29,205 nt of DNA from Accumulibacter sp003538495. Lineage in GTDB: Bacteria; Pseudomonadota; Gammaproteobacteria; Burkholderiales; Rhodocyclaceae. Position numbers and translations under genes: made by a program. Position 1 is the stretch's first letter. The number at the start of each line of letters is the position of its first letter. The notes below the pieces were generated by a model that saw only the letters and a program-made list of their open reading frames with translations, was not told where the DNA came from and ran no database searches. Positions 8,431 through 18,988 of the stretch are shown here, in pieces. The stretch covers positions 1-29,205 of the forward strand of contig NZ_JAPUVQ010000075.1 of the NCBI RefSeq assembly GCF_029255145.1, given 5' to 3'.

Positions 8431-9133
8431 GTGGGCTTCCCAAGGCGAACAGCGATCAACCGGGCGCTGACGCACGAGCTTGAACAGCGGGCCGGCTACG
8501 GATCACTGACCCGGTACCTGGTTCGAAATAGCCGCTCCCGCGTCGTTCCGAGAATTCGGATTGTTGCTGGACGGCCCCGGTTCATTCAGCTGCGCAGACA
8601 CTGGTCGAGAAGGGGGGCTCGATTCTGACCCGGCCATCCAGGACCGTCAATAAGCCGCCCATGGCCGCGGCCCTGAAGTATGACTCCGTTGGCCGGCGGC
8701 GGTCGGGCGTCGGCAGTCACCGGGTCGCCTGTGGAGCGTTGCTATCGGGGTGGTCGACGCCGAAGTCGCGCCGGCCTTGAGCCCGCTGACGGTGATCCGG
8801 TAGCGCCCTTGGCGAACACGACGTTCTCCAGCCGCCGCCAGACGCTGCTCTTGCCGTGCTTTCGCGTTGATGCTTCAGGGGCTGGCCGCTTGTCCTTCGG
8901 ATTGACCGGAATTCATCGGGGCTCATATACTGCTTGCAGCACCTTTGCCATTCTGATCGTTCCGGCGCATTTGGACGACGGGGATGCCGGGGGCTGTGAG
9001 CGCGCCTGCGTGCGCAGCGCCAGTTCTCCGCTCGCGAGCAGGAGAAGTGGCATTGAGGTGGCGGTTTCCGTGCACCGGGAACGGGACAGGAGGCATGCCC
9101 CGCGCCGCCTGACAACTACTTGGAGAACGCGAC
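8431..9133. other. Divergent intergenic region between the antiporter and Usp genes
   Basis: About 700 bp. Open frames cross it, but their translations are low-complexity Arg/Ser/Ala-rich shadows of GC-rich DNA. It holds one plausible sigma-70 promoter for the Usp gene, listed separately. I saw no RNA gene or repeat. Confidence 0.45.
8902..8931 (+). promoter_or_regulatory. Candidate sigma-70 promoter for the first Usp gene
   Basis: TTGACC (8902-8907) and TATACT (8926-8931) are separated by 18 bp, one mismatch each to the -35 and -10 consensus. It would give a leader of roughly 195 nt before the Usp start codon. Confidence 0.45.
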
Positions 9134-9577
9134 ATGTTCAAGAACATCCTCATTCCCACCGACGGTTCGGCCGTATCGAGCAAAGCCATCAAGGCCGGCG
9201 TCAAGCTCGCGCAGGCCGTGGGAGCGAAAGTCACCGGCTATTACGCGATCCTGATCTTGCCGCCCTCGGTCTTTGGCGACGGCGATCTCATCGACAAGGG
9301 CATGTTGAACACGCTCGACCGGCTGGCGCGGACCACGGGAGAGAAATACCTCGATGAGATTTCCAGGGAAGCTGCAGCTGCCGGTGTGCCGTATTCAGGA
9401 CTCATCACCAAGCCAGCGTCTGCGTACGAGGGGATCATCGAGGCGACGAAAAAGAAGAAGTGCGACGCCGTCTTCATCGCCTCGCGCGGTCGTAGCCAAT
9501 TCAAGAAGCTGCTGCTTGGCAGCGTCACACAGAAGGTGCTGTCGTACGCACCGGTGCCGGTGATTGTCTACCGATAG
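9134..9577 (+). CDS. Universal stress protein, UspA family
   Basis: A 147-residue single-domain cytoplasmic protein. It has the typical Usp start MFKNILIPTDGSAVSSKAI, with the nucleotide-contacting Asp at position 10, and the end LLLGSVTQKVLSYAPVPVIVYR. The family's ATP motif G-x2-G-x9-G-S/T appears as ASRGRSQFKKLLLGS: the second and third parts are kept but the first Gly is Ala, so ATP binding is uncertain. The start is supported by GGAG about 9 nt upstream. It is probably a single-gene transcript, since the next gene is 315 bp away. Members respond to starvation and stress; the specific role is unknown. Confidence 0.92.
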   Translation: MFKNILIPTDGSAVSSKAIKAGVKLAQAVGAKVTGYYAILILPPSVFGDGDLIDKGMLNTLDRLARTTGEKYLDEISREAAAAGVPYSGLITKPASAYEGIIEATKKKKCDAVFIASRGRSQFKKLLLGSVTQKVLSYAPVPVIVYR

Positions 9578-9892
9578 CGCGACCATCGTTCGCCGTCGCC
9601 GAAGATGCGCAGCGGGCCGGCGCCGCCGTTGGCGCCATTGGATGGCCCGCGATGCGTTGCGCCACGGCCAGTTTGCGCGTGGCTCGCGGCGGCTTTCCAG
9701 AACACCCGGGTAGTCGGTCGCGCGGCGCGTGCGTTCCGACTGCGCCGTTTCGAATACTTGTGACAAGCCCGACCGGCACAGGACCAGTCACCGTATTGAT
9801 GGAACCGTCGGATCGACAACTCGTCGTGCGGTCGGCGGTGCGCGCGCAAGGTCTCGCTAAGCCGTTGCCCTCCCGTACCGGCGCCATGTCAG
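9578..9892. other. Intergenic region after the first Usp gene
   Basis: 315 bp with no recognised gene, promoter or terminator. The start codon of the following permease has no strong ribosome site; a nearby ATG at 9886 is out of frame with it. Confidence 0.4.
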
Positions 9893-10645
9893 ATGCCTCC
9901 AGATCTCGATTTCCTTCTAATGGTCGCACTCACCTTCGTCCTCGCCGGGTGGGTCAAGGGTGTCGTCGGGATGGGCTTGCCAACCGTGGCCATGGGTGCG
10001 CTCGGCCTGTTGATGCCGCCGGTACAAGCGGCCGCGCTGCTGGTCGTGCCGTCGCTGCTCACCAATCTGTGGCAACTGCTGGACGGGCGCGATCTCCTCG
10101 CGCTGCTGCGGCGTCTTGGCGTGATGATGCTGGGCGTCTCGGTAGGCACCGCCCTGGCGATTGGCTTTCTGACTTCGGGGTCAGCACGCTGGCCCGCGAT
10201 CGCTCTGGGTTCGGTGTTGGCACTCTATGCGCTGGCCGGCCTATTTCTTCCGCGTCTTTCGGTACCGCTACGCCTGCAACCGATGCTGTCGCCGCTGGTT
10301 GGTCTGCTGACCGGCCTGCTGACCGGAGCAACCGGCGTTTTTGTCGTTCCTGCCGTGCCCTACCTCACCGCCATCGGTCTGAGCAAGGATGAACTCATTC
10401 AGGCTCTCGGGCTGTCATTCACGGTGTCAACCGTGGCTCTGGCGGCGAGTCTGGTCGCCGCCGGCAGCTACTCCAGCGCTATCGCGACGCAATCAGCCCT
10501 GGCTGTTCTGCCCGCCCTGGCGGGTATGCTTCTCGGTCAATCGGTCAGGCACCGGCTCAACGCCGACATCTTTCGCAAGTGCTTCTTCTCGGCAATGGCG
10601 ATGGTTGGTCTTTTCATGGTGGCCCGTGCGGCCAGTCAGGGTTGA
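9893..10645 (+). CDS. TauE/SafE-family inner-membrane permease
   Basis: A 250-residue, very hydrophobic protein with about eight transmembrane segments arranged as two similar halves, as in the TauE/SafE (DUF81) family. Key stretches are FVLAGWVKGVVGMGLPTVAMG at the start of half one (residues 16-36) and GLLTGLLTGATGVFVVPAVPYL at the start of half two (about 138-159), both with the family's G-x-G-x-G/P patterns. Known relatives export or take up sulfonates, sulfoacetate or other organic anions; the substrate here cannot be assigned. The ATG at 9893 is the first that precedes the membrane region but lacks a good Shine-Dalgarno sequence, so the start is less sure. No sulfonate-metabolism gene is adjacent. 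Confidence 0.85.
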   Translation: MPPDLDFLLMVALTFVLAGWVKGVVGMGLPTVAMGALGLLMPPVQAAALLVVPSLLTNLWQLLDGRDLLALLRRLGVMMLGVSVGTALAIGFLTSGSARWPAIALGSVLALYALAGLFLPRLSVPLRLQPMLSPLVGLLTGLLTGATGVFVVPAVPYLTAIGLSKDELIQALGLSFTVSTVALAASLVAAGSYSSAIATQSALAVLPALAGMLLGQSVRHRLNADIFRKCFFSAMAMVGLFMVARAASQG

Positions 10646-10927
10646 CGCCGGGCGCAAGGCGCGTCGTACCTTCCATGCCCGCCGGTCGCCGGGCATCAAC
10701 GGCGGGTTGCGCACTCAACTCGACGCACCGCAGGACGCCGCGCAACCCATGTCGTCCCGGCATGGAAGGGAGATCCCCTTGCGGTTTCCGCAGCCGGCAG
10801 CGACTTCGCTTTTGTGCTGTAATGACTTGGCGGCGATCAGCGAGGGGCGAGGGGCGAGTGCAGCAAGCCAAGCGCCGCGCATGGCGGCGATCCGGCGCCG
10901 CCCGCCCATCCCACGGAGGATTGCGAA

Positions 10928-12193
10928 ATGTCCGAGACAGCTTTGTCCCGAAGAGTGGGGTCTTCCGCCGACGCGTCCCGGCGTGAGCACCTGGCGCAAC
11001 GTTATCGCGAGGTGCGCGCGCACAGCCTGGCGCTTGCGGCGCCGCTGTCGGCCGAGGACCAGTGCATCCAGTCGATGCCTGACGCCAGCCCGACCAAGTG
11101 GCATCTGGCGCACAGCAGCTGGTTTTTCGAGGCCGTGTTACTGCAGCCGCACGCCGCCGGCTACCGGCCTTTCAACGAGCGATACTTGCACCTGTTCAAT
11201 TCCTACTACGAGTCACTGGGCCCTCGCCACCCGCGACCACAGCGTGGCCTGTTGACCCGGCCGTCGCTGCCCGAGGTGCACGTTTATCGCGAGCGTGTCG
11301 ATGCGGCGATGCTGTCGCTGATCGCCGGTGCCGGCGCCAGCGCCTGGGAGAACGCCGCGCCGCTGCTCGAGCTGGGCTTGAACCACGAGCAGCAGCACCA
11401 GGAGTTGATCGTCACCGACATCGTGCATGCGTTCTGGTGCAATCCGCTGTTGCCGGCTTACCTGGCTGGGGACGCACCCGTGCTGCGTCCGGGTGTCGAG
11501 CCGCGGGCCGTGCGCTGGCTGGAGTTGCCCGGTGGCGTGACGACGGTTGGTCATCGCGGCGCAGGCTTTGCCTTCGACAACGAAACACCTGCTCACCAGG
11601 TGCTCCTGCCCCCCTTCCTGATCGCGGACCGACTGGTCACCTGCGGTGATTACACGCTGTTCATCGCCGACGGCGGCTATCGGCGCCCCGAGCTGTGGCT
11701 GTCGGACGGTTGGGCGGCAGTGCAGGCGCAGGGCTGGCGGGCGCCGGCGTACTGGTTGGCGCCGGGCGACCCGCGGGCGCCGTCGGAGCTCTGGCAGGTG
11801 TTCGGGGTGCACGGTGTGCAGCCGCTGGACGCGGCGGCGCCGGTAGCCCAGATCAGCTTCTACGAGGCCGCGGCCTACGCCGAGTGGGCCGGTGCCCGCT
11901 TGCCCACCGAGTTCGAGTGGGAGGCCGCCTACGGCGCGCCGAAGATCACCCAGATGGACGGCGAGGTGTGGCAATGGACGCGCTCGTCGTACGACCCGTA
12001 CCCCGGCTTCCGGCCGCTGGGCGGGGCGGTTGGCGAATACAACGGCAAGTTCATGGTCGGGCAGGTGGTGCTGCGCGGCAGCAGCAGCGGGACGCCGGCG
12101 GGGCATGGCCGGGCGAGCTATCGCAACTTCTTCCCGCCGGCCGCGCGCTGGCAGTTTTCTGGGCTGCGCCTGGCCAAAGACGCGCTGCGCTGA
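10928..12193 (+). CDS. egtB: EgtB-type iron-dependent sulfoxide synthase (ergothioneine biosynthesis)
   Basis: A 421-residue protein joining an N-terminal DinB-like four-helix domain to a C-terminal FGE-sulfatase-like domain. The iron ligands of the family are visible: His62 in WHLAHSSWFFE and His153/His157 in NHEQQHQEL (H-x3-H-x-E). The FGE part includes GAGFAFDNETPAHQV at 211-225, ARLPTEFEWEAA, DGEVWQWTRSSYDPYPGF and VLRGSSSGTP. The family couples trimethylhistidine (hercynine) to a thiol such as cysteine or gamma-glutamylcysteine with O2. A strong GGAGG 7 nt upstream supports the ATG. EgtD, the histidine methyltransferase usually next to it, is absent from the window, and this protein has no fused methyltransferase as OvoA has. 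It is followed after 96 bp by the DUF255 gene and may share its transcript. Confidence 0.88.
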   Translation: MSETALSRRVGSSADASRREHLAQRYREVRAHSLALAAPLSAEDQCIQSMPDASPTKWHLAHSSWFFEAVLLQPHAAGYRPFNERYLHLFNSYYESLGPRHPRPQRGLLTRPSLPEVHVYRERVDAAMLSLIAGAGASAWENAAPLLELGLNHEQQHQELIVTDIVHAFWCNPLLPAYLAGDAPVLRPGVEPRAVRWLELPGGVTTVGHRGAGFAFDNETPAHQVLLPPFLIADRLVTCGDYTLFIADGGYRRPELWLSDGWAAVQAQGWRAPAYWLAPGDPRAPSELWQVFGVHGVQPLDAAAPVAQISFYEAAAYAEWAGARLPTEFEWEAAYGAPKITQMDGEVWQWTRSSYDPYPGFRPLGGAVGEYNGKFMVGQVVLRGSSSGTPAGHGRASYRNFFPPAARWQFSGLRLAKDALR

Positions 12194-12289
12194 AGTGTCC
12201 GAGGAAGTCGATGGGCGCCATGCGGGTCTTGCCCGCTGACTGCCCGAGTGGTCCCGAGTCGAAAGTTGGTGGAGCAAGGGGAGCCTGAA

Positions 12290-14491
12290 ATGACTGAACG
12301 TACTCCGCCCGGGAGCGAGGCCTTTCCTGCGGAACTGTTGCGCCGGCTTGACGCGGCGGTCGCCCGGCGTGGCCCGGAGTACGTCGCGCGTACGCATCAC
12401 CTCGACGAGCACGGGCGGCCGCGGTTCACCAACCGCCTGGCGCTGGAAACGAGCCCCTACCTGCGGCAGCATGCGCACAATCCGGTCAACTGGTTTCCAT
12501 GGGGTGACGAGGCCTTCGCCGAAGCACGGCGCCTCGGGCGGCCGGTCTTCCTGTCGATCGGCTATTCGACCTGCCACTGGTGCCACGTCATGGAGGACGA
12601 ATCCTTCGAGGACCTGGAGATTGCCGCTTTTCTCAACCGCCACTACGTGGCGATCAAGGTCGACCGCGAGGAGCGCCCGGACCTTGACGCAGTCTACATG
12701 AGCGCCGTGCAACAGCTGACCGGTTCGGGCGGCTGGCCGATGAGCGTCTGGCTGAACGTCGCGCGCGAGCCATTCTACGGCGGCACGTATTTTCCGCCGC
12801 GCGACGGCGACCGAAGTGCGAGGCGTGGTTTCCTGTCGTTGCTCGGCGACCTGTCCGACACCTTCCATGCGCATCCGGATCGTGTCGGCAAGGCCGCTGC
12901 GGCGCTGCGCGAAGCCGTTCGGCAGGACTTGCAGGGCCAGCCGGTGGCTGCTGCCGCGAGTGACGAGGTGCCGCCCGCGCAGGCGTTGATCGACGCCACC
13001 GTCGACCATTTCAAACGCTCGTTCGACGCTGAGCACGGTGGACTTCGGCGGACGCCAAAGTTCCCCTCGCATGTTCCGGTGCGCTTGCTCTTGCGCCACC
13101 ATCACCGCAGTGGCGACGCCGATGTGCTGCAAATGGCCTGCCTGACCCTCGAGAAAATGGCCGCGGGTGGACTCTATGATCAGCTCGCTGGCGGCTTTCA
13201 CCGCTACTCGACCGACGCGCGGTGGCTGGTACCGCACTTCGAGAAGATGCTCTACGACAATGCCTTGCTGGTCGTTGCCTACGTAGAGGCCTTCCAGGTC
13301 AGCGGCCGCGGCGACTTTGCGCGGGTTGCGCGCGAAACCTGCGACTGCGTTCTGCGCGAGATGCGCGACTCCGGCGGCGCTTTTCATTCCGCCACCGACG
13401 CCGATTCCGAAGGTGAGGAAGGACGTTTTTTCGTGTGGACCGAGGAGGAGATCCGGCGCGAACTCGACAGCCTCGGCAGCCGCGAGACGACCAGCCTGTT
13501 CCTCGCACACTACGATGTGCGGGCAGCTGGCAATTGGGAAGGCCGGACGATCCTCAATGTTCCGCGGCCCGACGAAAGCTGCTGGGCGCGGCTGGCTGGC
13601 GCGCGCGCCAGGCTCTACGCGGTCCGCTCGCGGCGCCTACCGCCCTTGCGCGACGACAAGATTCTCACCGCCTGGAACGGCCTGATGATCTCGGCGCTGG
13701 CGGTGGCGGGACGCGTTCTCGATGAGCCGCGCTATGTGGCGGCCGCGGCGCGTGCCGCCGACTTCCTGCTCACCCAGCTGCGTACCGCCGACGGCGGCCT
13801 GCAGCGCAGCTTCAAGGATGGCCAGGCACGCCAGACCGCCTTTCTCGACGATCACGCGTTCCTGGCTGCTGGCCTGATCGATCTTTACGAGGCGAGCTTT
13901 GACGCGCGCTGGCTGCGTGAAGCACTGGCCCTGGCGCAGGCGACCGAGCGCCTGTTTGCCGACCCGGCCGGCGGCTGGTTCATGACCGGCAACCGCCACG
14001 AGACGCTGATCGCGCGCGAGAAACCGGCCTACGATGGCGCCGAACCGTCGGGAACATCGGTCGCACTGATGAACGCGCTGCGCCTGAACGTGTTCACGGA
14101 CGATGAGCGCTGGCGGCAGGTCGCCGAGCGCGGCTTCCGTGCGCACGCGCAGGTACTACGTGAACGACCGTTGGTGATGACCGAGGCACTCCAGGCCCTT
14201 GATTTCTTCGCCGGTACGCCGAGCGAAGTCGTTCTGGTCTGGCCCGACGGGGAGGCGGCTGCGGCTGCCTCGCTGCTGGCGGTCTTGCGTCGCACCTACC
14301 TGCCGTCGCGGGTGCTCGCTGCCGGTTCGGAGTCGGTGATCGCAACGCTGGCGGAGGTCGTCCCGTTTGTCCGCGGGAAGGTGGCGCAGGCGGGTCGCCC
14401 GACAGCCTACGTGTGCCGTCGTGGTCGTTGTGAGCTGCCGGTCGGCGAACCGGCAGCGCTCGAAGCTCAGTTGCGCGCTGTCGCCGATTGA
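12290..14491 (+). CDS. DUF255 thioredoxin-fold protein with C-terminal helical barrel (YyaL/SSP411 family)
   Basis: A 733-residue protein. The N-terminal thioredoxin-like domain carries NRLALETSPYLRQHAHNPVNW (near 48-68) and the redox motif CHWC at 95-98 within YSTCHWCHVMEDESFED, followed by KVDREERPDLD and TGSGGWPMSVWL. The rest resembles an (alpha/alpha)6 barrel like those of N-acylglucosamine 2-epimerases or glycosidases: GGLYDQLAGGFHRYSTD, PHFEKMLYDNALL, ILTAWNGLMI. Length and order match the family, which includes mammalian SPATA20. The function is not established; the CxxC suggests thiol redox work. The ATG at 12290 has GGGGAG 7 nt upstream and is preferred over an in-frame GTG at 12248. 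It lies 96 bp after egtB, another thiol-related gene. Confidence 0.9.
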   Translation: MTERTPPGSEAFPAELLRRLDAAVARRGPEYVARTHHLDEHGRPRFTNRLALETSPYLRQHAHNPVNWFPWGDEAFAEARRLGRPVFLSIGYSTCHWCHVMEDESFEDLEIAAFLNRHYVAIKVDREERPDLDAVYMSAVQQLTGSGGWPMSVWLNVAREPFYGGTYFPPRDGDRSARRGFLSLLGDLSDTFHAHPDRVGKAAAALREAVRQDLQGQPVAAAASDEVPPAQALIDATVDHFKRSFDAEHGGLRRTPKFPSHVPVRLLLRHHHRSGDADVLQMACLTLEKMAAGGLYDQLAGGFHRYSTDARWLVPHFEKMLYDNALLVVAYVEAFQVSGRGDFARVARETCDCVLREMRDSGGAFHSATDADSEGEEGRFFVWTEEEIRRELDSLGSRETTSLFLAHYDVRAAGNWEGRTILNVPRPDESCWARLAGARARLYAVRSRRLPPLRDDKILTAWNGLMISALAVAGRVLDEPRYVAAAARAADFLLTQLRTADGGLQRSFKDGQARQTAFLDDHAFLAAGLIDLYEASFDARWLREALALAQATERLFADPAGGWFMTGNRHETLIAREKPAYDGAEPSGTSVALMNALRLNVFTDDERWRQVAERGFRAHAQVLRERPLVMTEALQALDFFAGTPSEVVLVWPDGEAAAAASLLAVLRRTYLPSRVLAAGSESVIATLAEVVPFVRGKVAQAGRPTAYVCRRGRCELPVGEPAALEAQLRAVAD

Positions 14492-14583
14492 GGACCGCTC
14501 TCGGCGCTGTACGGGACTACGCTGCCTAAGGCTGTATCGCAACCCCAACAACCGACTGACCAGAGACGCTTTCTGTTAAGCTG

Positions 14584-14603
14584 CGCGCCGTTACTGTGGC
14601 GCG
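14584..14603. repeat. Short inverted repeat upstream of the histidine kinase gene
   Basis: CGCGCC (14584-14589) and GGCGCG (14598-14603) are exact complements around an 8-nt loop. It lies 58 bp before the kinase start codon, so it could be an operator or a leader hairpin. Short GC-only arms like this also arise by chance in such DNA. Confidence 0.3.
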
Positions 14604-14660
14604 ACGATTGGCCGAGTCACTAGCCCGTGGTCCTGTGCAGCGCTGTTCCGGCGACCCTCC

Positions 14661-17219
14661 ATGCTCGACAATTTGCGAAAATATGCCGCTGCCTATGCCG
14701 TGGCGATCGGCGGAGTTCTGCTGACCTGCGTGTCGTCGTGGAATGTGCGCGATGAGTTGCAGACGAGCCACCTGAAAGAGTTCCAGTGGGCGGCCAGCGA
14801 CCGCATCGAATCGGTGCGGGCGGTGGTCGGCCAAGGACTGGACGCCCTGCGGGAGATTCGCGGCCTGTTCTACGCTGCGCAGGGAATCGACGAGACCGAG
14901 TTCAGCGTCTTTGCCGATTCGATCCTGCAGCGTCGCCCGTACATCGAGAGTCTACTTTGGGCGCCACTGCTGGCGGCGCCGGGGCAGGTTCCGCCGGAAG
15001 GTGCCCCGGGCAAGCCGCGGGCGGCGGTCGGCAGCGAGCTGCCACCGCCGGTGCCGGTCGCGCTGGTCGCGTCGCGTGCCGCCCTCGGCCCGGCGAAAGG
15101 TGTCGACCTGAACGCGATCAGCGAAGTTGCGACCCTGTTCGAGCGCGCCAGGGAGAGCGGCGAGATCGCGGTCAGCGGGCGCATGGCACTGACGGGGCCG
15201 GATCGGGAGAGCCTGTCGGTGATCTACGCCGCGCTGCCGGTCTACGCGCCGGGCAAGGCGCGCGGCGTCGCTGCTGGCGCGCCACCACCGCACGCCGAAC
15301 CTCTGGGCTTCGTGCTTGGCATTTATCGCATCGACGAACTCGTTCATCTCGCCATCAGCCTGCTCGAGCCGCGCGGCGTCGAGGTCCTGGTGAGCGACGA
15401 CTCGGCTGGCAGCGAAGCGAAGTTCCTGCACTTTTACGCCAGCCGGCTGGAGCCCCGCAGCGCGGCGACAGCGGCCGGGCTGTTGCCGGATCAGGACAAG
15501 GATCAACCGCGGATGGTGGCGACGATTAGTGTCGGCGACCGGAGATGGTCGATCACCTGCGTCGCCACGCATACGTTTCGCAGCGCCGAGGCATTTACCC
15601 AGGCGCACTGGTCAGTTCTGGTCGGAGGCATTCTGTTTACCGCCCTGCTCAGTTTCTACCTGGTGCGCAGTCGCCGCGAGATGGACAGTCGAATCCGCCT
15701 GGCGCAGACCATCTACGAGCGTGAAGAGCTGCTTCGTCAATTGGCGGAAACGGTCGATGTCGTCTTCTGGGCGACCAACGCCGAGGCGACGCGCCTGGAG
15801 TATATCGGCCCGGCCTTCCGGCAGATCGTTGACGAGGAGGTCAGTCTCGACAGCTCGGCACCGTCGCTGCTGCTCGACGTCTTCGAGCCCGACGACCGCC
15901 GCATCCTGCGTGAGGCGATCGCCCAGCTGCAGACCGACGGTGGGCGTTTCACGGTCGTGCTGCCGGTGTCGCGCGGCGAGCACGATCTGCTGTGGTTGCG
16001 CGTCTGCGGCTTCCCGGTGCGCGAAGTGGCTGCCCAACTGACGCGCATCGTCGGTTTTTGCGAGGACATTACCGAGCACAAACTTGCCGAGGACGCCCTG
16101 CGCGACTCGGAAGCGAAGTTGCGAACGCTGTTCAACCATTCCCCGGACCTGATCTTTACGGTCGATGCTCAGGCCAACATCCTGCTCACCAATCGGCCGC
16201 TGCCGTACCCGGTTGGTGGTGCCGGCGACAAGCGATCGGAGCTGATCCTGCCGCCGGATGTTCGCGCCGCTTACCTGGAAAAGCTGTGGCAGGTATTCGC
16301 CAGTGGCCGCATCGAGCATTATCAATACACCTCCAGCGACGGCACCTGGTGGGAAATCCGGATGGTGCCGATCGCTTCGGCGAAAGCGGTGATGGCGGCA
16401 ATGGTGGTGATCACCGATATCACCGAGAACCGGAAACTGCAGTGGCAGGCGATCCGCAGCGCGCGCCTGGCGTCGCTGGGCGTGCTGTCGGCCGGCATTG
16501 CGCACGAAATCAGCAACCCCAACCACGCCATCACGGCCAATGCCGCCTTGCTGACCCGCATTTGGCACGATGCCTTGCCGATCCTTGGCGAGTATCAGCA
16601 GGAGCAGGGCGATTTCCTGCTCGCCGGCTTGAGCTTTGCGCAGGCGCGCGAGACCATTTCCCGTGGCATGGGCGACATCGCCGAGAATGCCAGGCGCATC
16701 CAGAAGATCATCGCCAACCTGAAGCATCTCGGCAAGCAGGATCGGGGGCATATGGACGAGCTGGCCGACATCGGCAAGATCCTCGATGCCGCGGTGACCT
16801 TGCTCGACGCCCGCATCCGCAAGCACACCGACAGCCTGACGCTGGATCTGCCGGACGCGCTGCCAGTGGTGCGAGGAAACGTGCAGCAGCTCGAGCAGGT
16901 GTTCATCAACGTGATCGTCAACGCTCTCGAGTCGCTGCCGGAGCGGAGTCGTTCGGTCAAGATTTCCGCCAGGCTGGACAGCGCGGGTGGCCGGATCATC
17001 GTGCGCGTCAAGGATCAGGGTCAAGGGATCAGCGAGGACGTCATGGCCCAGATCGGCGAGCCCTTCTTCACCACCAAGGCCGAAACCGGTGGCACCGGCC
17101 TGGGGCTGTCGATCTCGTCGTCGATTGTCGAAAAACATGGCGGGGTTCTGCGTTTCGAGTCGAACAAGAAGTTCGGAACGACGGTCAGCATCGATCTGCC
17201 GATCAGTACGGAGGAATGA
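14661..17219 (+). CDS. Membrane sensor histidine kinase: CHASE, two PAS, HisKA-like and HATPase domains
   Basis: An 852-residue sensor. A first membrane helix (about 8-25) and a second (HWSVLVGGILFTALLSFYLV, 316-335) enclose a periplasmic domain with CHASE features, including REIRGLFYAAQGIDETEF near 64-81 and SLLWAPLL. Two PAS domains follow in the cytoplasm (about 355-475 and 480-592; each ends in a D-I-T-E-x-x-K/R-L pattern). The phosphoacceptor is His615 in GIAHEISNPNHAI. The ATP domain has N-box Asn754 (NVIVNALE), G1 at 785-789 (DQGQG) and G2 at 810-816 (GGTGLGL). All catalytic elements look intact. CHASE domains sense small extracellular ligands; the signal is unknown. Its stop codon directly abuts the start of the response regulator, so the two form a cognate pair. 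Confidence 0.93.
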   Translation: MLDNLRKYAAAYAVAIGGVLLTCVSSWNVRDELQTSHLKEFQWAASDRIESVRAVVGQGLDALREIRGLFYAAQGIDETEFSVFADSILQRRPYIESLLWAPLLAAPGQVPPEGAPGKPRAAVGSELPPPVPVALVASRAALGPAKGVDLNAISEVATLFERARESGEIAVSGRMALTGPDRESLSVIYAALPVYAPGKARGVAAGAPPPHAEPLGFVLGIYRIDELVHLAISLLEPRGVEVLVSDDSAGSEAKFLHFYASRLEPRSAATAAGLLPDQDKDQPRMVATISVGDRRWSITCVATHTFRSAEAFTQAHWSVLVGGILFTALLSFYLVRSRREMDSRIRLAQTIYEREELLRQLAETVDVVFWATNAEATRLEYIGPAFRQIVDEEVSLDSSAPSLLLDVFEPDDRRILREAIAQLQTDGGRFTVVLPVSRGEHDLLWLRVCGFPVREVAAQLTRIVGFCEDITEHKLAEDALRDSEAKLRTLFNHSPDLIFTVDAQANILLTNRPLPYPVGGAGDKRSELILPPDVRAAYLEKLWQVFASGRIEHYQYTSSDGTWWEIRMVPIASAKAVMAAMVVITDITENRKLQWQAIRSARLASLGVLSAGIAHEISNPNHAITANAALLTRIWHDALPILGEYQQEQGDFLLAGLSFAQARETISRGMGDIAENARRIQKIIANLKHLGKQDRGHMDELADIGKILDAAVTLLDARIRKHTDSLTLDLPDALPVVRGNVQQLEQVFINVIVNALESLPERSRSVKISARLDSAGGRIIVRVKDQGQGISEDVMAQIGEPFFTTKAETGGTGLGLSISSSIVEKHGGVLRFESNKKFGTTVSIDLPISTEE

Positions 17220-18650
<1,431 letters not shown>

Positions 18651-18775
18651 CCCGCCAAAGCGACTGGCTGCCGAAGCCAGCCGCGTGTCGCACTGCCGGT
18701 TGATGCGTCGACTGTGCCCCATTTCCCTTGCTCGACGCAGTGCCCTTCGCACCCATCCGCGGCCGCCGACGGAAG

Positions 18776-18795
18776 CCGGGCGGGACAATGCCCGG
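18776..18795 (+). terminator. Hairpin after the response regulator gene, possible weak terminator
   Basis: CCGGGC (18776-18781) and GCCCGG (18790-18795) pair around an 8-nt loop, about 125 nt after the regulator stop codon. The following sequence TGTAACGTTTTG has only a short T-run, so termination would be inefficient. Its right arm touches the first GGTGTAAC element, so it may merely be part of the regulatory region. Confidence 0.35.
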
Positions 18796-18801
18796 TGTAA
18801 C
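18794..18801 (+). promoter_or_regulatory. Candidate activator site, left arm, pit promoter
   Basis: GGTGTAAC, continuing GTT to 18804. The same 11-mer GGTGTAACGTT recurs at 21419-21429, in front of the other sigma-54 promoter. Its reverse complement GTTACACC is the right arm at 18903-18910. The two arms are 101 bp apart and the right arm is 79 bp before the promoter's -24 GG. Confidence 0.62.
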
Positions 18802-18840
18802 GTTTTGCGACTTCGGCGCATCAATGAAGAGTGATATAAC

Positions 18841-18863
18841 ACAATGATATTTATTTGCATTGT
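18841..18863. promoter_or_regulatory. AT-rich dyad between the two activator arms
   Basis: ACAATG (18841-18846) and CATTGT (18858-18863) are exact complements with an 11-bp AT-rich spacer. This sits in the most AT-rich patch of the window (about 18825-18905). It could bind another regulator or aid DNA bending between the activator sites. No equivalent was seen in the second promoter region. Confidence 0.4.
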
Positions 18864-18902
18864 CTCTGTAGTTATCCCTTAAGGATATTGAGGGTACGTT
18901 TT

Positions 18903-18910
18903 GTTACACC
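18903..18910 (-). promoter_or_regulatory. Candidate activator site, right arm, pit promoter
   Basis: GTTACACC, the exact inverse of the left arm GGTGTAAC. Its wider context TTTTGTTACACCC closely matches TTTTGTTGCACCC at 21526-21538, which holds the corresponding position before the CHAD operon. Confidence 0.62.
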
Positions 18911-18988
18911 CCGTGTCGAGTGCGAAACACGCACTGTCGCCGCCCCCGATCGGTGCCGACGCGGCATTTCCCTCCGTGCCGCACAAGT

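Noticed and set aside
9048..9063. Sigma-54-like TGGCATTGAGGTGGCG before the first Usp gene
   Set aside because: Several mismatches in both elements; a better sigma-70 candidate is present at 8902-8931.
11213..13510. 765-codon minus-strand open frame opposite egtB and the DUF255 gene
   Set aside because: It spans two convincing plus-strand genes and the gap between them, and its protein is Arg/Gln/His-rich with no motif. Long antisense frames are common in DNA of this GC content.
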